NCBI GenBank assembly: GCA_016280915.1
Contig: JAEEHQ010000104.1
Coordinates: 1-64,000 of the forward strand
Reading direction: 5' to 3'
DNA from: Bacteroidales bacterium
Lineage (GTDB): Bacteria > Bacteroidota > Bacteroidia > Bacteroidales > P3
Length of the DNA: 64,000 nt
The notes under the pieces are model-generated. The model made no database searches, was not told the DNA's origin, and saw only the letters and a list, made by a program, of their open reading frames with translations. Both the position numbers and the translations under genes were made by a program. Of the stretch, positions 44,219-51,734 are shown piece after piece; within the stretch, counting starts at the first letter, position 1; each line of letters begins with the position of its first letter.

Positions 44219-45562
44219 ATGAAAGTAAACGAAATTATGGCTAACCTGGAAGCCAAACATCCGGGCGAAAACGAGTACTTGCAGGCCGTTCGTGAGGTCT
44301 TGGAGACTGTTGAAGAAGAATATAACAAGCATCCTGAGTACGAGGCTGCTAAGATTGTCGAGCGTCTTGTCGAGCCCGACCGTATCTTCAAGTTCCGCGT
44401 TGTTTGGGTTGACGATCAGGGTAAGACCCAGGTGAACCTCGGTTATCGTGTCCAGTACAATGCCGCCCTCGGTGCATACAAAGGCGGTCTCCGTTTCCAC
44501 CCCAAGGTGAACGAGTCCATGCTGAAGTTCCTCGGCTTCGAGCAGATTTTCAAGAACAGCCTGACCATGCTGCCTCTTGGCGGTGGTAAGGGTGGTGCTG
44601 ATTTCGACCCCGTTGGAAAGAGCGATGCTGAAATCATGCGTTTCTGCCAGGCCTTTGTGTATGAACTCTGGCGCAACATCGGACCCGATCAGGACAGCCC
44701 CGCTGGTGACGTAGGCGTTGGCGGCCGCGAGATTGGCTACATGTACGGTATGTACAAGAAACTGGCCCGCGAGCACAGCACTGGCGCTCTCACTGGTAAG
44801 AGCTATGGCTGGGGTGGTTCCCTCATCCGTCCCGAGGCTACCGGTTTCGGTGCCATGTACTATGTGAAACACATGGTCGAGGAGAAGGGTGACACCATGC
44901 AGGGTAAGAAAATCACTCTCTCTGGCTTCGGCAACGTGGCTTGGGGTGCTGCTACCAAGGCTGTCGAACTCGGCGCTAAGGTTGTCGCTATCTCTGGTCC
45001 CGACGGTGTCTGCGAGATTCCCGACGGTATCACCAAGGAGATGATTGACTACATGCTGGTTATGCGTGCTTCCAACCGCAACAAAGTTCAGGATATGGCT
45101 GACAAGTTCCCCGGCCAGTGCAAATTCACTGCTGGTAAGAAGTCTTGGATCGTCAAGTGCGATATCGCTTGCCCCAGCGCTTTCCAGAACGAGCTTGCTG
45201 AAGAGGATGCAAAACAGCTTATCGCTAACGGCGTGAAGTATGTTGCTGAAATCTCCAACATGGGTTCTCAGCCCGCTGCTATCAAGGCTATTCAGGCTGC
45301 TGGTATCCCCTTCGGTCCTGGTAAGGCTGTCAATGCTGGTGGTGTTGCTACCTCCGGTCTTGAGATTTGCCAGAACGCTGAGCATCGCAACTGGACTGCT
45401 GAAGAGGTTGACAAGAACCTCCATGCCATCATGGACAACATCTACGCTCAGTGCGTGAAATATGGTCGTAAGGCTGACGGTACCATTGACTATGTCAAGG
45501 GTGCTAACCTTGCTGGTTTCATGCGTGTTGCTGACGCTATGGTTGCTCAGGGCATCATCTAA
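44219..45562 (+). CDS. gdhA: NADP-specific glutamate dehydrogenase
   Basis: 447 residues, the standard hexameric length. GdhA makes glutamate from 2-oxoglutarate and ammonia. The glutamate-site segment is PLGGGKGGADFDPVGKS with the catalytic-site Lys, RPEATGFGAMYYVKHM starts the nucleotide domain, and the dinucleotide-binding turn is LSGFGNVAWGAA. The NADP preference is inferred from similarity to the 447-residue biosynthetic type. Strong codon bias suggests high expression, as expected for ammonia assimilation. A terminator follows. Confidence 0.96.
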   Translation: MKVNEIMANLEAKHPGENEYLQAVREVLETVEEEYNKHPEYEAAKIVERLVEPDRIFKFRVVWVDDQGKTQVNLGYRVQYNAALGAYKGGLRFHPKVNESMLKFLGFEQIFKNSLTMLPLGGGKGGADFDPVGKSDAEIMRFCQAFVYELWRNIGPDQDSPAGDVGVGGREIGYMYGMYKKLAREHSTGALTGKSYGWGGSLIRPEATGFGAMYYVKHMVEEKGDTMQGKKITLSGFGNVAWGAATKAVELGAKVVAISGPDGVCEIPDGITKEMIDYMLVMRASNRNKVQDMADKFPGQCKFTAGKKSWIVKCDIACPSAFQNELAEEDAKQLIANGVKYVAEISNMGSQPAAIKAIQAAGIPFGPGKAVNAGGVATSGLEICQNAEHRNWTAEEVDKNLHAIMDNIYAQCVKYGRKADGTIDYVKGANLAGFMRVADAMVAQGII

Positions 45563-45581
45563 TCGTTTCTTTGAAACGTAT

Positions 45582-45617
45582 AAAAAACACTCCTCTTTTT
45601 GGGGAGTGTTTTTTTTA
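45582..45617 (+). terminator. Rho-independent terminator after gdhA
   Basis: An A-rich arm plus CACTCC pairs with GGAGTG plus a T-run of eight, around a T-rich loop. Confidence 0.9.
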
Positions 45618-45935
45618 TTAGGTTAGATTATACCCCAATAGGTCATTAGGCCGGCTTTTTCTTCCTTCTCGTATTGTCGGTTTTCTTTTTGCTATGTGAG
45701 CGTTTCTTTATGTTCCATGACGTTACTTCCTATCTGCATAGAAAGCTTCCTCTTCACTCGCTTTGAGTTAACGTCCTGCATCTTGTCCACATCCCTGCCT
45801 CGCCTCTCACGACATCTATCAATCCCTACTGTAGAGATTTTTTATGCATGGTTTTGAAGAAGGGTTTTTCTGTCTGAGTTGATGACGCACAGCATAAATA
45901 ATAGTGATAGTTGCCTTTGAAAAAAGTTAAATAAT
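45618..45935. other. Intergenic region upstream of the cupin gene
   Basis: About 320 bases. No convincing gene on either strand. A minus-strand frame covering 45826-46086 would begin inside the cupin promoter and gene and is not credible. Confidence 0.45.
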
Positions 45936-45951
45936 CATAAAGCGCTTTATG
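45936..45951. promoter_or_regulatory. 16-bp perfect palindrome
   Basis: CATAAAGCGCTTTATG reads the same on both strands with no spacer. It lies 62 nt upstream of the cupin -33 box and is a candidate operator for a dimeric regulator. Confidence 0.5.
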
Positions 45952-45976
45952 TGGTATTTCCATTTTTCTGCAAAGG

Positions 45977-45999
45977 TTACCACGCGGTAAGTGACTTAC
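45977..45999. promoter_or_regulatory. Overlapping palindromic operator candidates upstream of the cupin gene
   Basis: TTACC-ACGC-GGTAA (45977-45990) overlaps GTAAGT-G-ACTTAC (45987-45999), and GGTACC follows at 46005-46010. All lie directly before the cupin -33 box. GTAA/TTAC-type palindromes are reported for HxlR-family redox regulators such as YodB and HypR. The HxlR gene 0.6 kb downstream is the obvious candidate binder; this is inference. Confidence 0.55.
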
Positions 46000-46012
46000 G
46001 TAGGGGTACCTT

Positions 46013-46044
46013 CTTGTGTGAGTGGAGAAATGGTTGTAATTTTG
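46013..46044 (+). promoter_or_regulatory. Promoter for the cupin gene
   Basis: CTTG at 46013-46016 and TAATTTTG at 46037-46044, 20-nt spacer, 32 nt before the ATG. Confidence 0.78.
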
Positions 46045-46076
46045 CAGTTGAAAATTAAACAAAAACGCAAAAAACA

Positions 46077-46529
46077 ATGAGAACAATTGAGAACATCAAG
46101 AGCGGCCGTAACTACACCGCTGTAAGCATCGGAGACATCAATCAGATCATCGAGCACCAGTTGCCGATGGGTTCAGTTACCATTCAGGGAAAGGTTTTCA
46201 TAGGCCAAGCCGTAGGTACTACAGGCAGTGAGCTGTCGTTCCAGACCCTCGTTCCCGGCCAAGACAGCGGTTTCCTCCACACCCACAAGACGCATGAAGA
46301 ACTCTACATCATCCTCCGTGGCAAAGGTACTTATCAGGTTGATGGTGAGCAGTTCCCTGTCAGTGAGGGTACCATAGTACGTGTGAGCCCAGACGGACGC
46401 CGAGCCCTGAAGAATACTGGACTTGAGAACCTAACTATGCTCTGCATCCAGTACCCAGCCAACACCTTCACCGAGGCCGACAGCCCTATGACCGATGGCA
46501 ACATCCTCAGCGACCCACTGGTGTGGTAA
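46077..46529 (+). CDS. Cupin domain-containing protein
   Basis: 150 residues with a single cupin barrel. Metal-site motif 1 reads GFLHTHKTHEELYIILRG, giving His68, His70 and a Glu at 74/75 as ligands, and motif 2 is weaker around GTIVRVSPDGRRALKNTG. The protein has no signal peptide. Small cupins of this kind may be dioxygenases, isomerases or sensors; no substrate is evident. The gene is a single unit with its own promoter, palindromic operators and terminator, and precedes the HxlR-led operon. That suggests control by that regulator. Confidence 0.88.
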   Translation: MRTIENIKSGRNYTAVSIGDINQIIEHQLPMGSVTIQGKVFIGQAVGTTGSELSFQTLVPGQDSGFLHTHKTHEELYIILRGKGTYQVDGEQFPVSEGTIVRVSPDGRRALKNTGLENLTMLCIQYPANTFTEADSPMTDGNILSDPLVW

Positions 46530-46552
46530 ACCGTCCGATCTGACATCATAAG

Positions 46553-46587
46553 ACAGGCAGACCGTAGCATCAAGTCTGCCTGTTTTC
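46553..46587 (+). terminator. Terminator between the cupin gene and the HxlR operon
   Basis: A perfect 10-bp stem ACAGGCAGAC with GTCTGCCTGT, an 11-nt loop and a short T-run. Confidence 0.8.
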
Positions 46588-46598
46588 AAAAAAAGTCG

Positions 46599-46606
46599 TA
46601 TCTTTG
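46599..46606 (+). promoter_or_regulatory. -7 box for the HxlR-macrodomain-SirTM operon
   Basis: TATCTTTG matches the consensus 35 nt before the HxlR ATG. The -33 element is poor, consistent with a regulated promoter. A direct repeat CAATATC-T-CAATATC at 46626-46640 lies in the leader. Confidence 0.6.
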
Positions 46607-46641
46607 CAAAATCAAACCATCTTATCAATATCTCAATATCG

Positions 46642-47016
46642 ATGAGCAAAGACTTTATACAAGACCCCATCTTTCCGGAATGTCCCATTCGCAACGTGCT
46701 GGCACGTATAAGCACTAAGTGGGCTTTGGTAGTTCTCTACACGTTGAATGGCAGCTCAGAGCCGTTGCGTTTCCGCGACTTGGCCGAGAAGAATCCTGAC
46801 TGCTCACAGAAGGTGCTCACCAGCACCCTGCGTGGTCTTGAGGCTGACGGTCTTATCAGCCGCAAGGTTTTTCCAGAGGTGCCACCCCGTGTGGAATACA
46901 AGTTGACTGACCGCGGGCGTAGTTTCATACCCATCATGCAACTGCTCATTGATTGGGCTTACAATAACCTGTACAACATCATAAACGACAGAGAGAAATA
47001 CTATGGACAGGATTGA
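46642..47016 (+). CDS. HxlR family transcriptional regulator
   Basis: 124 residues, one winged helix-turn-helix. CPIRNVLARISTKWALVVLY at residues 14-33 contains the N-terminal Cys14 seen in redox-sensing HxlR proteins such as YodB, and CSQKVLTSTLRGLEADGLIS is the recognition region with a second Cys54. VFPEVPPRVEYKLTDRG forms the wing. HxlR regulators often respond to quinones, aldehydes or disulfide stress through Cys oxidation. The gene leads an operon, overlapping the macrodomain gene by 14 nt, and probably regulates itself and the cupin gene. Confidence 0.92.
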   Translation: MSKDFIQDPIFPECPIRNVLARISTKWALVVLYTLNGSSEPLRFRDLAEKNPDCSQKVLTSTLRGLEADGLISRKVFPEVPPRVEYKLTDRGRSFIPIMQLLIDWAYNNLYNIINDREKYYGQD

Positions 47017-47836
47017 GAATATTGAATTCTGCATCCGATACCTGCTGGAGATTGAAAAAACAAAGTTGGGAATTGAAACGGGTATACCTCACGACCTGAG
47101 AGGGAAACAACGTCTGTTAAGGGCCTTGATGAATATCTGGGAACCACAGCCCCTGAGCGAGGAGTATCTCCGTGCGCAGGATGCCGAATTGCAAGCGCAG
47201 ATACAGGATAAAGGAGTGGTTACTTTAGAAGACATCACAGCCTCAGTACCACGCTCTGTTCTCCTCTGGCAAGGTGACATCACACGGCTACGTGTCGATG
47301 CTATCGTTAACGCTGCCAATAGTCAAATGATGGGCTGCTGGTATCCGTTGCACACTTGCATCGACAACTGTATTCATAGTGCTGCTGGCCTGCAATTGCG
47401 CGCGGAATGTGCTGAGGCCATGAGCAGTGCTGAGTGTCCGTCAGTTCATCCCGAATACACACGTAACAACACTACCTATCGGCAGGCATTCACCTCTGAA
47501 ACCCTTATCACTGAGGCTTATAATCTGCCGTGTCAATATGTCATCCACACCGTGGGCCCCATCATTCTCGACGGTGTACCCACAAAAGAGCAGGAGGAAC
47601 AGTTGTACAGTTGTTACCGCAACTGCCTCGAAACGGCCAAAGAGTATGATTGTCGCAGCATTGCTTTCTGCTGCATTTCTACGGGCGAGTTCCACTTTCC
47701 CAACCGCCGTGCTGCGGAGATCGCCATCGAAGCAGTTAAGAGTTGTGAGTTGAAAGATAAAAGTTTTACTGTGGTATTCAACGTTTTCAAAGATATAGAT
47801 TATGACATCTACCGAGAACTTCTCTCAGCGTATTGA
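47003..47836 (+). CDS. Zinc-type macrodomain ADP-ribosylhydrolase
   Basis: 277 residues. An N-terminal helical region (about 1-80) precedes the macrodomain, which begins VLLWQGDITRLRVDAIVNAA. The signature NAANSQMMGCWYPLHTCIDN places Cys112, His117 and Cys119 as the C-x4-H-x-C zinc ligands that define the SirTM-linked Zn-macrodomain class. IAFCCISTGEFHFPNRRAAE forms the second ADP-ribose loop. Such enzymes remove mono-ADP-ribose put on by the partner sirtuin. The gene overlaps HxlR by 14 nt and the sirtuin by 35 nt, so translation is coupled. Confidence 0.9.
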   Translation: MDRIENIEFCIRYLLEIEKTKLGIETGIPHDLRGKQRLLRALMNIWEPQPLSEEYLRAQDAELQAQIQDKGVVTLEDITASVPRSVLLWQGDITRLRVDAIVNAANSQMMGCWYPLHTCIDNCIHSAAGLQLRAECAEAMSSAECPSVHPEYTRNNTTYRQAFTSETLITEAYNLPCQYVIHTVGPIILDGVPTKEQEEQLYSCYRNCLETAKEYDCRSIAFCCISTGEFHFPNRRAAEIAIEAVKSCELKDKSFTVVFNVFKDIDYDIYRELLSAY

Positions 47837-48650
47837 CACCTTGCGCAAGCTAATTGCAGAGGCTGAGGCTATTATCATAGGTGCCGGTAGTGGCTTGAGC
47901 ACTGCGGCGGGATTGGACTACGCTGGTGAGGATTTTCGTAGCGAGTTCGCCCCGTGGATTGAGCATTATGGCTTCACTGACCTATATACTTCCAGTTTCT
48001 ACCCATTTGAGACTGAGGAGGAGCTATGGGCCTATTGGGCGCGACACATTTGGTTCTCGCGTTTCCGTATAGGCAGCACGGAACTCTACCGCAACTTGCA
48101 TAAACTTGTGGAGGGGAGAGAATGGTTCGTGGTGACCACAAACACCGATGGTCAGTTTGAACAGAGCGGCTTTGAGTGCAACCGTGTTTTCGCCACGCAG
48201 GGCGACTACGCCTACCTGCAGAGCCGCAGTGGCAAGGACAAAGAGCTTTTTTATTGCAAGGAGTGGGTCTATAAGGCGATGGCTGCTACTAAGGACTGTC
48301 GGATACCCACCAGTCTTGTACCGCGTTCTCCGCTCACCGGTGAACTGATGAAACCCAATTTACGTTGTGACGACACCTTCGTCGAGGACGAGCGTTGGCA
48401 CAGCCACGCTGACCGATATTACGATTTTATTAGTGAGCACAATCAAGGGCGTCTGCTTTTGCTGGAGTTCGGTGTAGGATTTAACACCCCTGCCATTATC
48501 CGTTTTCCCTTCGAACACATGACCTTCAGCTTCCCGCAGACAGCCCTCGTACGCTTCAACCGCGACTACCCCGATGTTTCGCTTGAAAGCATTGAGGAGC
48601 ATTTTCTGGCCTTTACCGAAGATTTATCTGAAATACTAAATGAACTATGA
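47802..48650 (+). CDS. SirTM-class sirtuin, putative protein ADP-ribosyltransferase
   Basis: 282 residues. NAD-binding motifs are IIIGAGSGLSTAAGLDY and TTNTDGQFEQSGF. The usual catalytic His is replaced by Gln133 in VFATQGDYAYL, and Asn114 lies 19 residues earlier, the spacing I recall for the essential Asn/Gln pair of streptococcal SirTM. No zinc-ribbon Cys pairs remain in the small domain (VPRSPLTGELMKPNLR). FVEDERW and EFGVGFNTPAIIRFPF complete the family pattern. SirTM enzymes mono-ADP-ribosylate proteins, best known for lipoylated GcvH-L; neither GcvH-L nor a lipoate ligase is encoded here. It overlaps both neighbours. Confidence 0.87.
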   Translation: MTSTENFSQRIDTLRKLIAEAEAIIIGAGSGLSTAAGLDYAGEDFRSEFAPWIEHYGFTDLYTSSFYPFETEEELWAYWARHIWFSRFRIGSTELYRNLHKLVEGREWFVVTTNTDGQFEQSGFECNRVFATQGDYAYLQSRSGKDKELFYCKEWVYKAMAATKDCRIPTSLVPRSPLTGELMKPNLRCDDTFVEDERWHSHADRYYDFISEHNQGRLLLLEFGVGFNTPAIIRFPFEHMTFSFPQTALVRFNRDYPDVSLESIEEHFLAFTEDLSEILNEL

Positions 48651-49096
48651 TAGAGCAAGCATTTAATTTCCTGCGTGAACATAATGAAGGGGTGCTGGCC
48701 ACCGTTAGCTACGACCGTCCTCAGACGCGTGCCTTCCAAGCCATGAAGGTTGAGGGTACGACACTCTTCTTTGCCACATCGAACAAGAAAGCCGTCTACA
48801 GCCAGCTGCAGGCCAACCCCAACGCTGAGTTCATCGTGTTGGTTGACAAAGTAAGTGTACGTTGTGGTGGAACAGTATCTTTTGATGTCGACGACGATAG
48901 GCAACGTTGGATATTCGACCACAACGATGTGCTGCGCCGCCTCTACGACGACTACCGGCAGATTGTCTATTTCTGCTTGCCTGTGGAACAGCTGGAATAC
49001 TACGACTTGCGTCCCACACCGCCCATCGTATTGCATGCCAACCTTAATGATGGTACTGTGCGAGAAGGATTCAAGGGTGGTAAGTTCAGTATTTAA
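48647..49096 (+). CDS. Pyridoxamine 5'-phosphate oxidase-like flavin protein
   Basis: 149 residues, a split beta-barrel FMN-binding fold. AFNFLREHNEGVLATVSYDR and RAFQAMKVEGTTLFFATSNK match the N-terminal half of small PNPOx-like proteins, followed by KKAVYSQLQANPNAEFIVL. It probably binds FMN or F420-like flavin and reduces an unknown substrate. Its ATG overlaps the sirtuin stop by 4 nt, so it is the last gene of the HxlR operon. Its 3' end overlaps the convergent exonuclease gene by 4 nt. Confidence 0.85.
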   Translation: MIEQAFNFLREHNEGVLATVSYDRPQTRAFQAMKVEGTTLFFATSNKKAVYSQLQANPNAEFIVLVDKVSVRCGGTVSFDVDDDRQRWIFDHNDVLRRLYDDYRQIVYFCLPVEQLEYYDLRPTPPIVLHANLNDGTVREGFKGGKFSI

Positions 49097-49617
49097 AAAA
49101 GTTTCAGTGCTATCGTTGCACAGGCTTCGGCATCAGCAAGGGCATGGTGGTGGTTTTGGAGGTCGTAACCACAGCGTTCGGCGATGATGTCGAGGGTGTG
49201 CCGTCCTTCTTTCCATATTTTGCGTGACTTTTGTAAGGTGCAAAAGAATTGATAATCAGGATAGTCCATTTGGTAGCATTGGTGGCAGGCTTTGAGGACT
49301 CGCTCGTCGAACATCTTGTTATGTGCGACAAGCGGGAGGGTCTCTCTCCCCAGCAGTTGGGCATCTGAGGGAGAAAGAGTTATTAGGTCTCTTATTTGAT
49401 GCCATACATCGGGAAAAAGGGGAGCGGAGTCAGTATCATCTTGACATAGACCGTTGACACGGGTGTTGAACCATTCGTAGTAGTTGGGCTCGGGCTGAAT
49501 GAGAGAGTAAAAAGTGTCCACTATCTTGCTCTCGCGCACGATGACCAGGCCTACGGCGCATGCACTAGTGAGTTGACGGTTGGCTGTTTCGAAGTCTATG
49601 GCAGCAAAATCTTTCAT
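49093..49617 (-). CDS. DEDDh 3'-5' exonuclease (DnaQ-like)
   Basis: 174 residues. The exonuclease motifs are FAAIDFETANRQ (Asp and Glu of Exo I), VAHNKMFDERVLKACH (Exo II) and HHHALADAEACATIAL (Exo III with His and Asp), so it is the DEDDh type. It is short for the polymerase III epsilon subunit and matches the stand-alone exonuclease group that trims DNA or RNA 3' ends. Its stop overlaps the end of the flavin protein gene by 4 nt. Confidence 0.93.
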   Translation of the reverse strand: MKDFAAIDFETANRQLTSACAVGLVIVRESKIVDTFYSLIQPEPNYYEWFNTRVNGLCQDDTDSAPLFPDVWHQIRDLITLSPSDAQLLGRETLPLVAHNKMFDERVLKACHQCYQMDYPDYQFFCTLQKSRKIWKEGRHTLDIIAERCGYDLQNHHHALADAEACATIALKLF

Positions 49618-49628
49618 TTTTCGAGGTG

Positions 49629-49636
49629 CAAAGGTA
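49629..49636 (-). promoter_or_regulatory. -7 box for the exonuclease gene
   Basis: TACCTTTG on the minus strand, 12 nt from the start codon, so the transcript is nearly leaderless. Confidence 0.5.
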
Positions 49637-49730
49637 CGACTTTTTTCTGAAATGTGGTGTTTTTATTAGAGAAGTATATATGTTATAAGGTCACGTGTTG
49701 AGCGATTTCTGATAAATGGAAAAAAAGTTG

Positions 49731-49738
49731 TAACTTTG
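49731..49738 (+). promoter_or_regulatory. -7 box for the PLD-like gene
   Basis: TAACTTTG, 18 nt before the ATG at 49757; the predicted leader is only about 12 nt. The -33 element is weak. Confidence 0.55.
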
Positions 49739-49756
49739 CAAGGTCATTTCAATTGG

Positions 49757-50275
49757 ATGAGCACGGTTTATATAAAGAATAGAGAGCATTACTCGCAGGT
49801 TTTGTCTCGAGTAAAGAAGGTTCGGCAGAGTCTGTGGATAGGTACTGCCGATATTAAAGATCTTTATGTCGACGAGGGTAGCACAAAGCAGCCGTTTCTG
49901 GGCACTTTGGCACAACTGCTGAAGAAAGGAGTAGAAGTGAGGATGGTTCATGCCAAAGAACCAGGACCATTGTTTCGTGAAGATTTCGACCGCTATCCTA
50001 TTCTTTTTACCGAGTTGGAGCGTGTTCTGTGTCCGCGGGTGCATTTCAAGCTGTTAGTGTTTGATTGCAAAGAAGCCTATATAGGTAGTGCCAATCTGAC
50101 GGGTGCAGGCATAGGCATGAAAGGGGAGGAAACCCGCAATTTTGAGGCGGGAATACTTACAGATGAGCCAGCACTGGTAGAGGCCGTAATGGAACAGTTT
50201 GACGAGGTTTGGTGTGGTAAAATGTGTAAGAAATGCAAACGAAGAGAATATTGTGGAGATCCGATTGCGGGGTGA
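49757..50275 (+). CDS. Half-size phospholipase D-like protein with C-terminal Cys cluster
   Basis: 172 residues from the ATG at 49757; an earlier frame start at 49736 lies inside the promoter box. One HKD motif is present: HFKLLVFD (His96, Lys98, Asp103) followed by YIGSANLTGAG. With one motif it should work as a dimer, like the nuclease Nuc. The last 20 residues carry Cys153, Cys157, Cys160 and Cys166 (C-x3-C-x2-C-x5-C), a pattern that could hold zinc or an iron-sulfur cluster. There is no signal peptide, so a cytoplasmic nuclease or phospholipid enzyme is possible. aroQ follows after 63 nt. Confidence 0.85.
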   Translation: MSTVYIKNREHYSQVLSRVKKVRQSLWIGTADIKDLYVDEGSTKQPFLGTLAQLLKKGVEVRMVHAKEPGPLFREDFDRYPILFTELERVLCPRVHFKLLVFDCKEAYIGSANLTGAGIGMKGEETRNFEAGILTDEPALVEAVMEQFDEVWCGKMCKKCKRREYCGDPIAG

Positions 50276-50338
50276 ATAAAGGATGAGGATGCAAGAGGGT
50301 AAGTATTGACTTGTTGTAATGAGATTATTCTTTTTGAT

Positions 50339-50764
50339 ATGAAGGTTATTATTATCAATGGTCCCAATTTGAATTTATTGGGGGTACGCCAGCCTGAGAT
50401 TTATGGCAACCGAAGATTTGAGGATTACCTGAGAGAATTGCGTGTTGCATTTCCTGAGTTGCAGATAGACTATTATCAGAGCAATGTGGAAGGAGAAATC
50501 ATCAATAAGATGCATGAGGTTGGTTTTTCTTACGACGGCATTGTGTTGAATGCGGGTGGATACAGCCATACCAGCGTGGCAATCCACGATGCTATTGCCA
50601 GCATCAAAACTCCAGTTGTTGAGGTGCATATAAGTAATATCTATGCACGAGAGGAGTATCGGAGACACTCCTTGTTGAGCGATGCTTGTATGGGGGTGAT
50701 TTGTGGAATGGGATTAGAGGGTTATCGGTTAGCAATTGAAGGACTGGTACAAGCCTCAAAGTGA
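50339..50764 (+). CDS. aroQ: 3-Dehydroquinate dehydratase, type II
   Basis: 141 residues from the ATG at 50339, where the conserved MKVIIINGPNLNLLGVRQPE begins. AroQ removes water from 3-dehydroquinate in the shikimate pathway. Visible active-site elements are the Tyr of the PEIYG loop, the Asn/His segment LNAGGYSHTSVAIHDAI and the HISNIYAREEYRRHS His region. Length is normal for the dodecameric type II enzyme. Confidence 0.95.
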   Translation: MKVIIINGPNLNLLGVRQPEIYGNRRFEDYLRELRVAFPELQIDYYQSNVEGEIINKMHEVGFSYDGIVLNAGGYSHTSVAIHDAIASIKTPVVEVHISNIYAREEYRRHSLLSDACMGVICGMGLEGYRLAIEGLVQASK

Positions 50765-50769
50765 CTAAA

Positions 50770-50793
50770 AACGGGTGGTTTCAGCCACCCGTT
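50770..50793 (-). terminator. Terminator for the minus-strand panC unit
   Basis: A perfect 9-bp stem AACGGGTGG with CCACCCGTT around TTTCAG. Read on the minus strand it is followed by a T-run, while the plus-strand side lacks one. It may help aroQ transcripts end as well. Confidence 0.75.
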
Positions 50794-50848
50794 ATAGAAA
50801 ATCTGTTTGTTAGATATTAAACTTTTTCAATGTCGCTGGTTCTGTGCC

Positions 50849-51718
50849 TTAGCGGAAACGAACCATGTCGATGAGTCGGACACCGGTGAGCCAGACGGCG
50901 ATGCAGCCAACGATACCTTTGGCATCCTTCCAGTCGGAGATGGGCTGGAGGGTTGTGTCGTTGACGATTTCGAAATATTCAGGCTCGAATTTTAGGTTTT
51001 CGTCTAAGCCATTGACTTCGTGGAAACTGCTAAGGGTGTCGATAACGAAGTCGTGGACGGTTTCTACATCTTCAACCTCAGACATTTCTACAGCCTGCTG
51101 CAAGGTGGCATAAATGTGAGGAGCCACAGCACGTGCTTCAGCGCTGAGGCGCATATTGCGGCTGCTGAGGGCAAGCCCATCTTCGGCGCGTACGATGGGG
51201 CAGGGGACAATCTCAATGGGATATTTGATTTGTTCCAAGAGGTTGCGGATGATGGCTATCTGCTGGTAGTCCTTCTCTCCGAAATAGGCGCGGTTGGGTT
51301 TGGTAAGGTCAAAGAGACGGCGTACTACCACGGCGACACCCGAGAAGTGGCCTGGGCGACGAGGTCCTTCCATCACTTCTTCAATAGGACCGAAATGGTA
51401 AACGGTGTTGACAGGTTCGGGGTACATTTCCTCCACAGAGGGAACAAAGGCAATGTCAGCACCAGCAGAAGAGAGTTTCTCACAGTCGGCCTCAACGGTG
51501 CGGGGATATTTGGCTAAGTCCTCTTTATTGTTGAACTGGATAGGGTTGACAAAAACGCTGACGACGACGAGGTCGTTTTGCTCGCGTGCTTTGTGTATCA
51601 GCGATAGATGTCCTTCATGCAGGGCACCCATCGTGGGGACAAGACCGATGGTCTTGTTGGCATTCTTGGCTTCTTCAATAGCTGCATTGAGAGCAGCAAT
51701 AGTAGTGATAGTCTGCAT
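50849..51718 (-). CDS. panC: Pantothenate synthetase
   Basis: 289 residues. PanC joins pantoate and beta-alanine using ATP. Motifs: LVPTMGALHEGHLSLIHKAR with the HxGH ATP loop, VVSVFVNPIQFNNKEDLAKY, a YFGEKDYQQIAIIRNL segment and LALSSRNMRLS, the KMSKS-like region. It is the last gene of a three-gene minus-strand unit (16 nt after the holin-like gene) ended by the hairpin at 50770. panD and panB are not next to it. Confidence 0.96.
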   Translation of the reverse strand: MQTITTIAALNAAIEEAKNANKTIGLVPTMGALHEGHLSLIHKAREQNDLVVVSVFVNPIQFNNKEDLAKYPRTVEADCEKLSSAGADIAFVPSVEEMYPEPVNTVYHFGPIEEVMEGPRRPGHFSGVAVVVRRLFDLTKPNRAYFGEKDYQQIAIIRNLLEQIKYPIEIVPCPIVRAEDGLALSSRNMRLSAEARAVAPHIYATLQQAVEMSEVEDVETVHDFVIDTLSSFHEVNGLDENLKFEPEYFEIVNDTTLQPISDWKDAKGIVGCIAVWLTGVRLIDMVRFR

Positions 51719-51734
51719 TGTATGAAAAAAGATT

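Noticed and set aside
44210..45424. A 404-codon minus-strand frame opposite gdhA
   Set aside because: Antisense shadow; gdhA is certain on the plus strand.
45826..46086. Minus-strand 86-codon frame before the cupin gene
   Set aside because: It would start inside the cupin gene and read through its promoter and operators, and it has no minus-strand promoter box.
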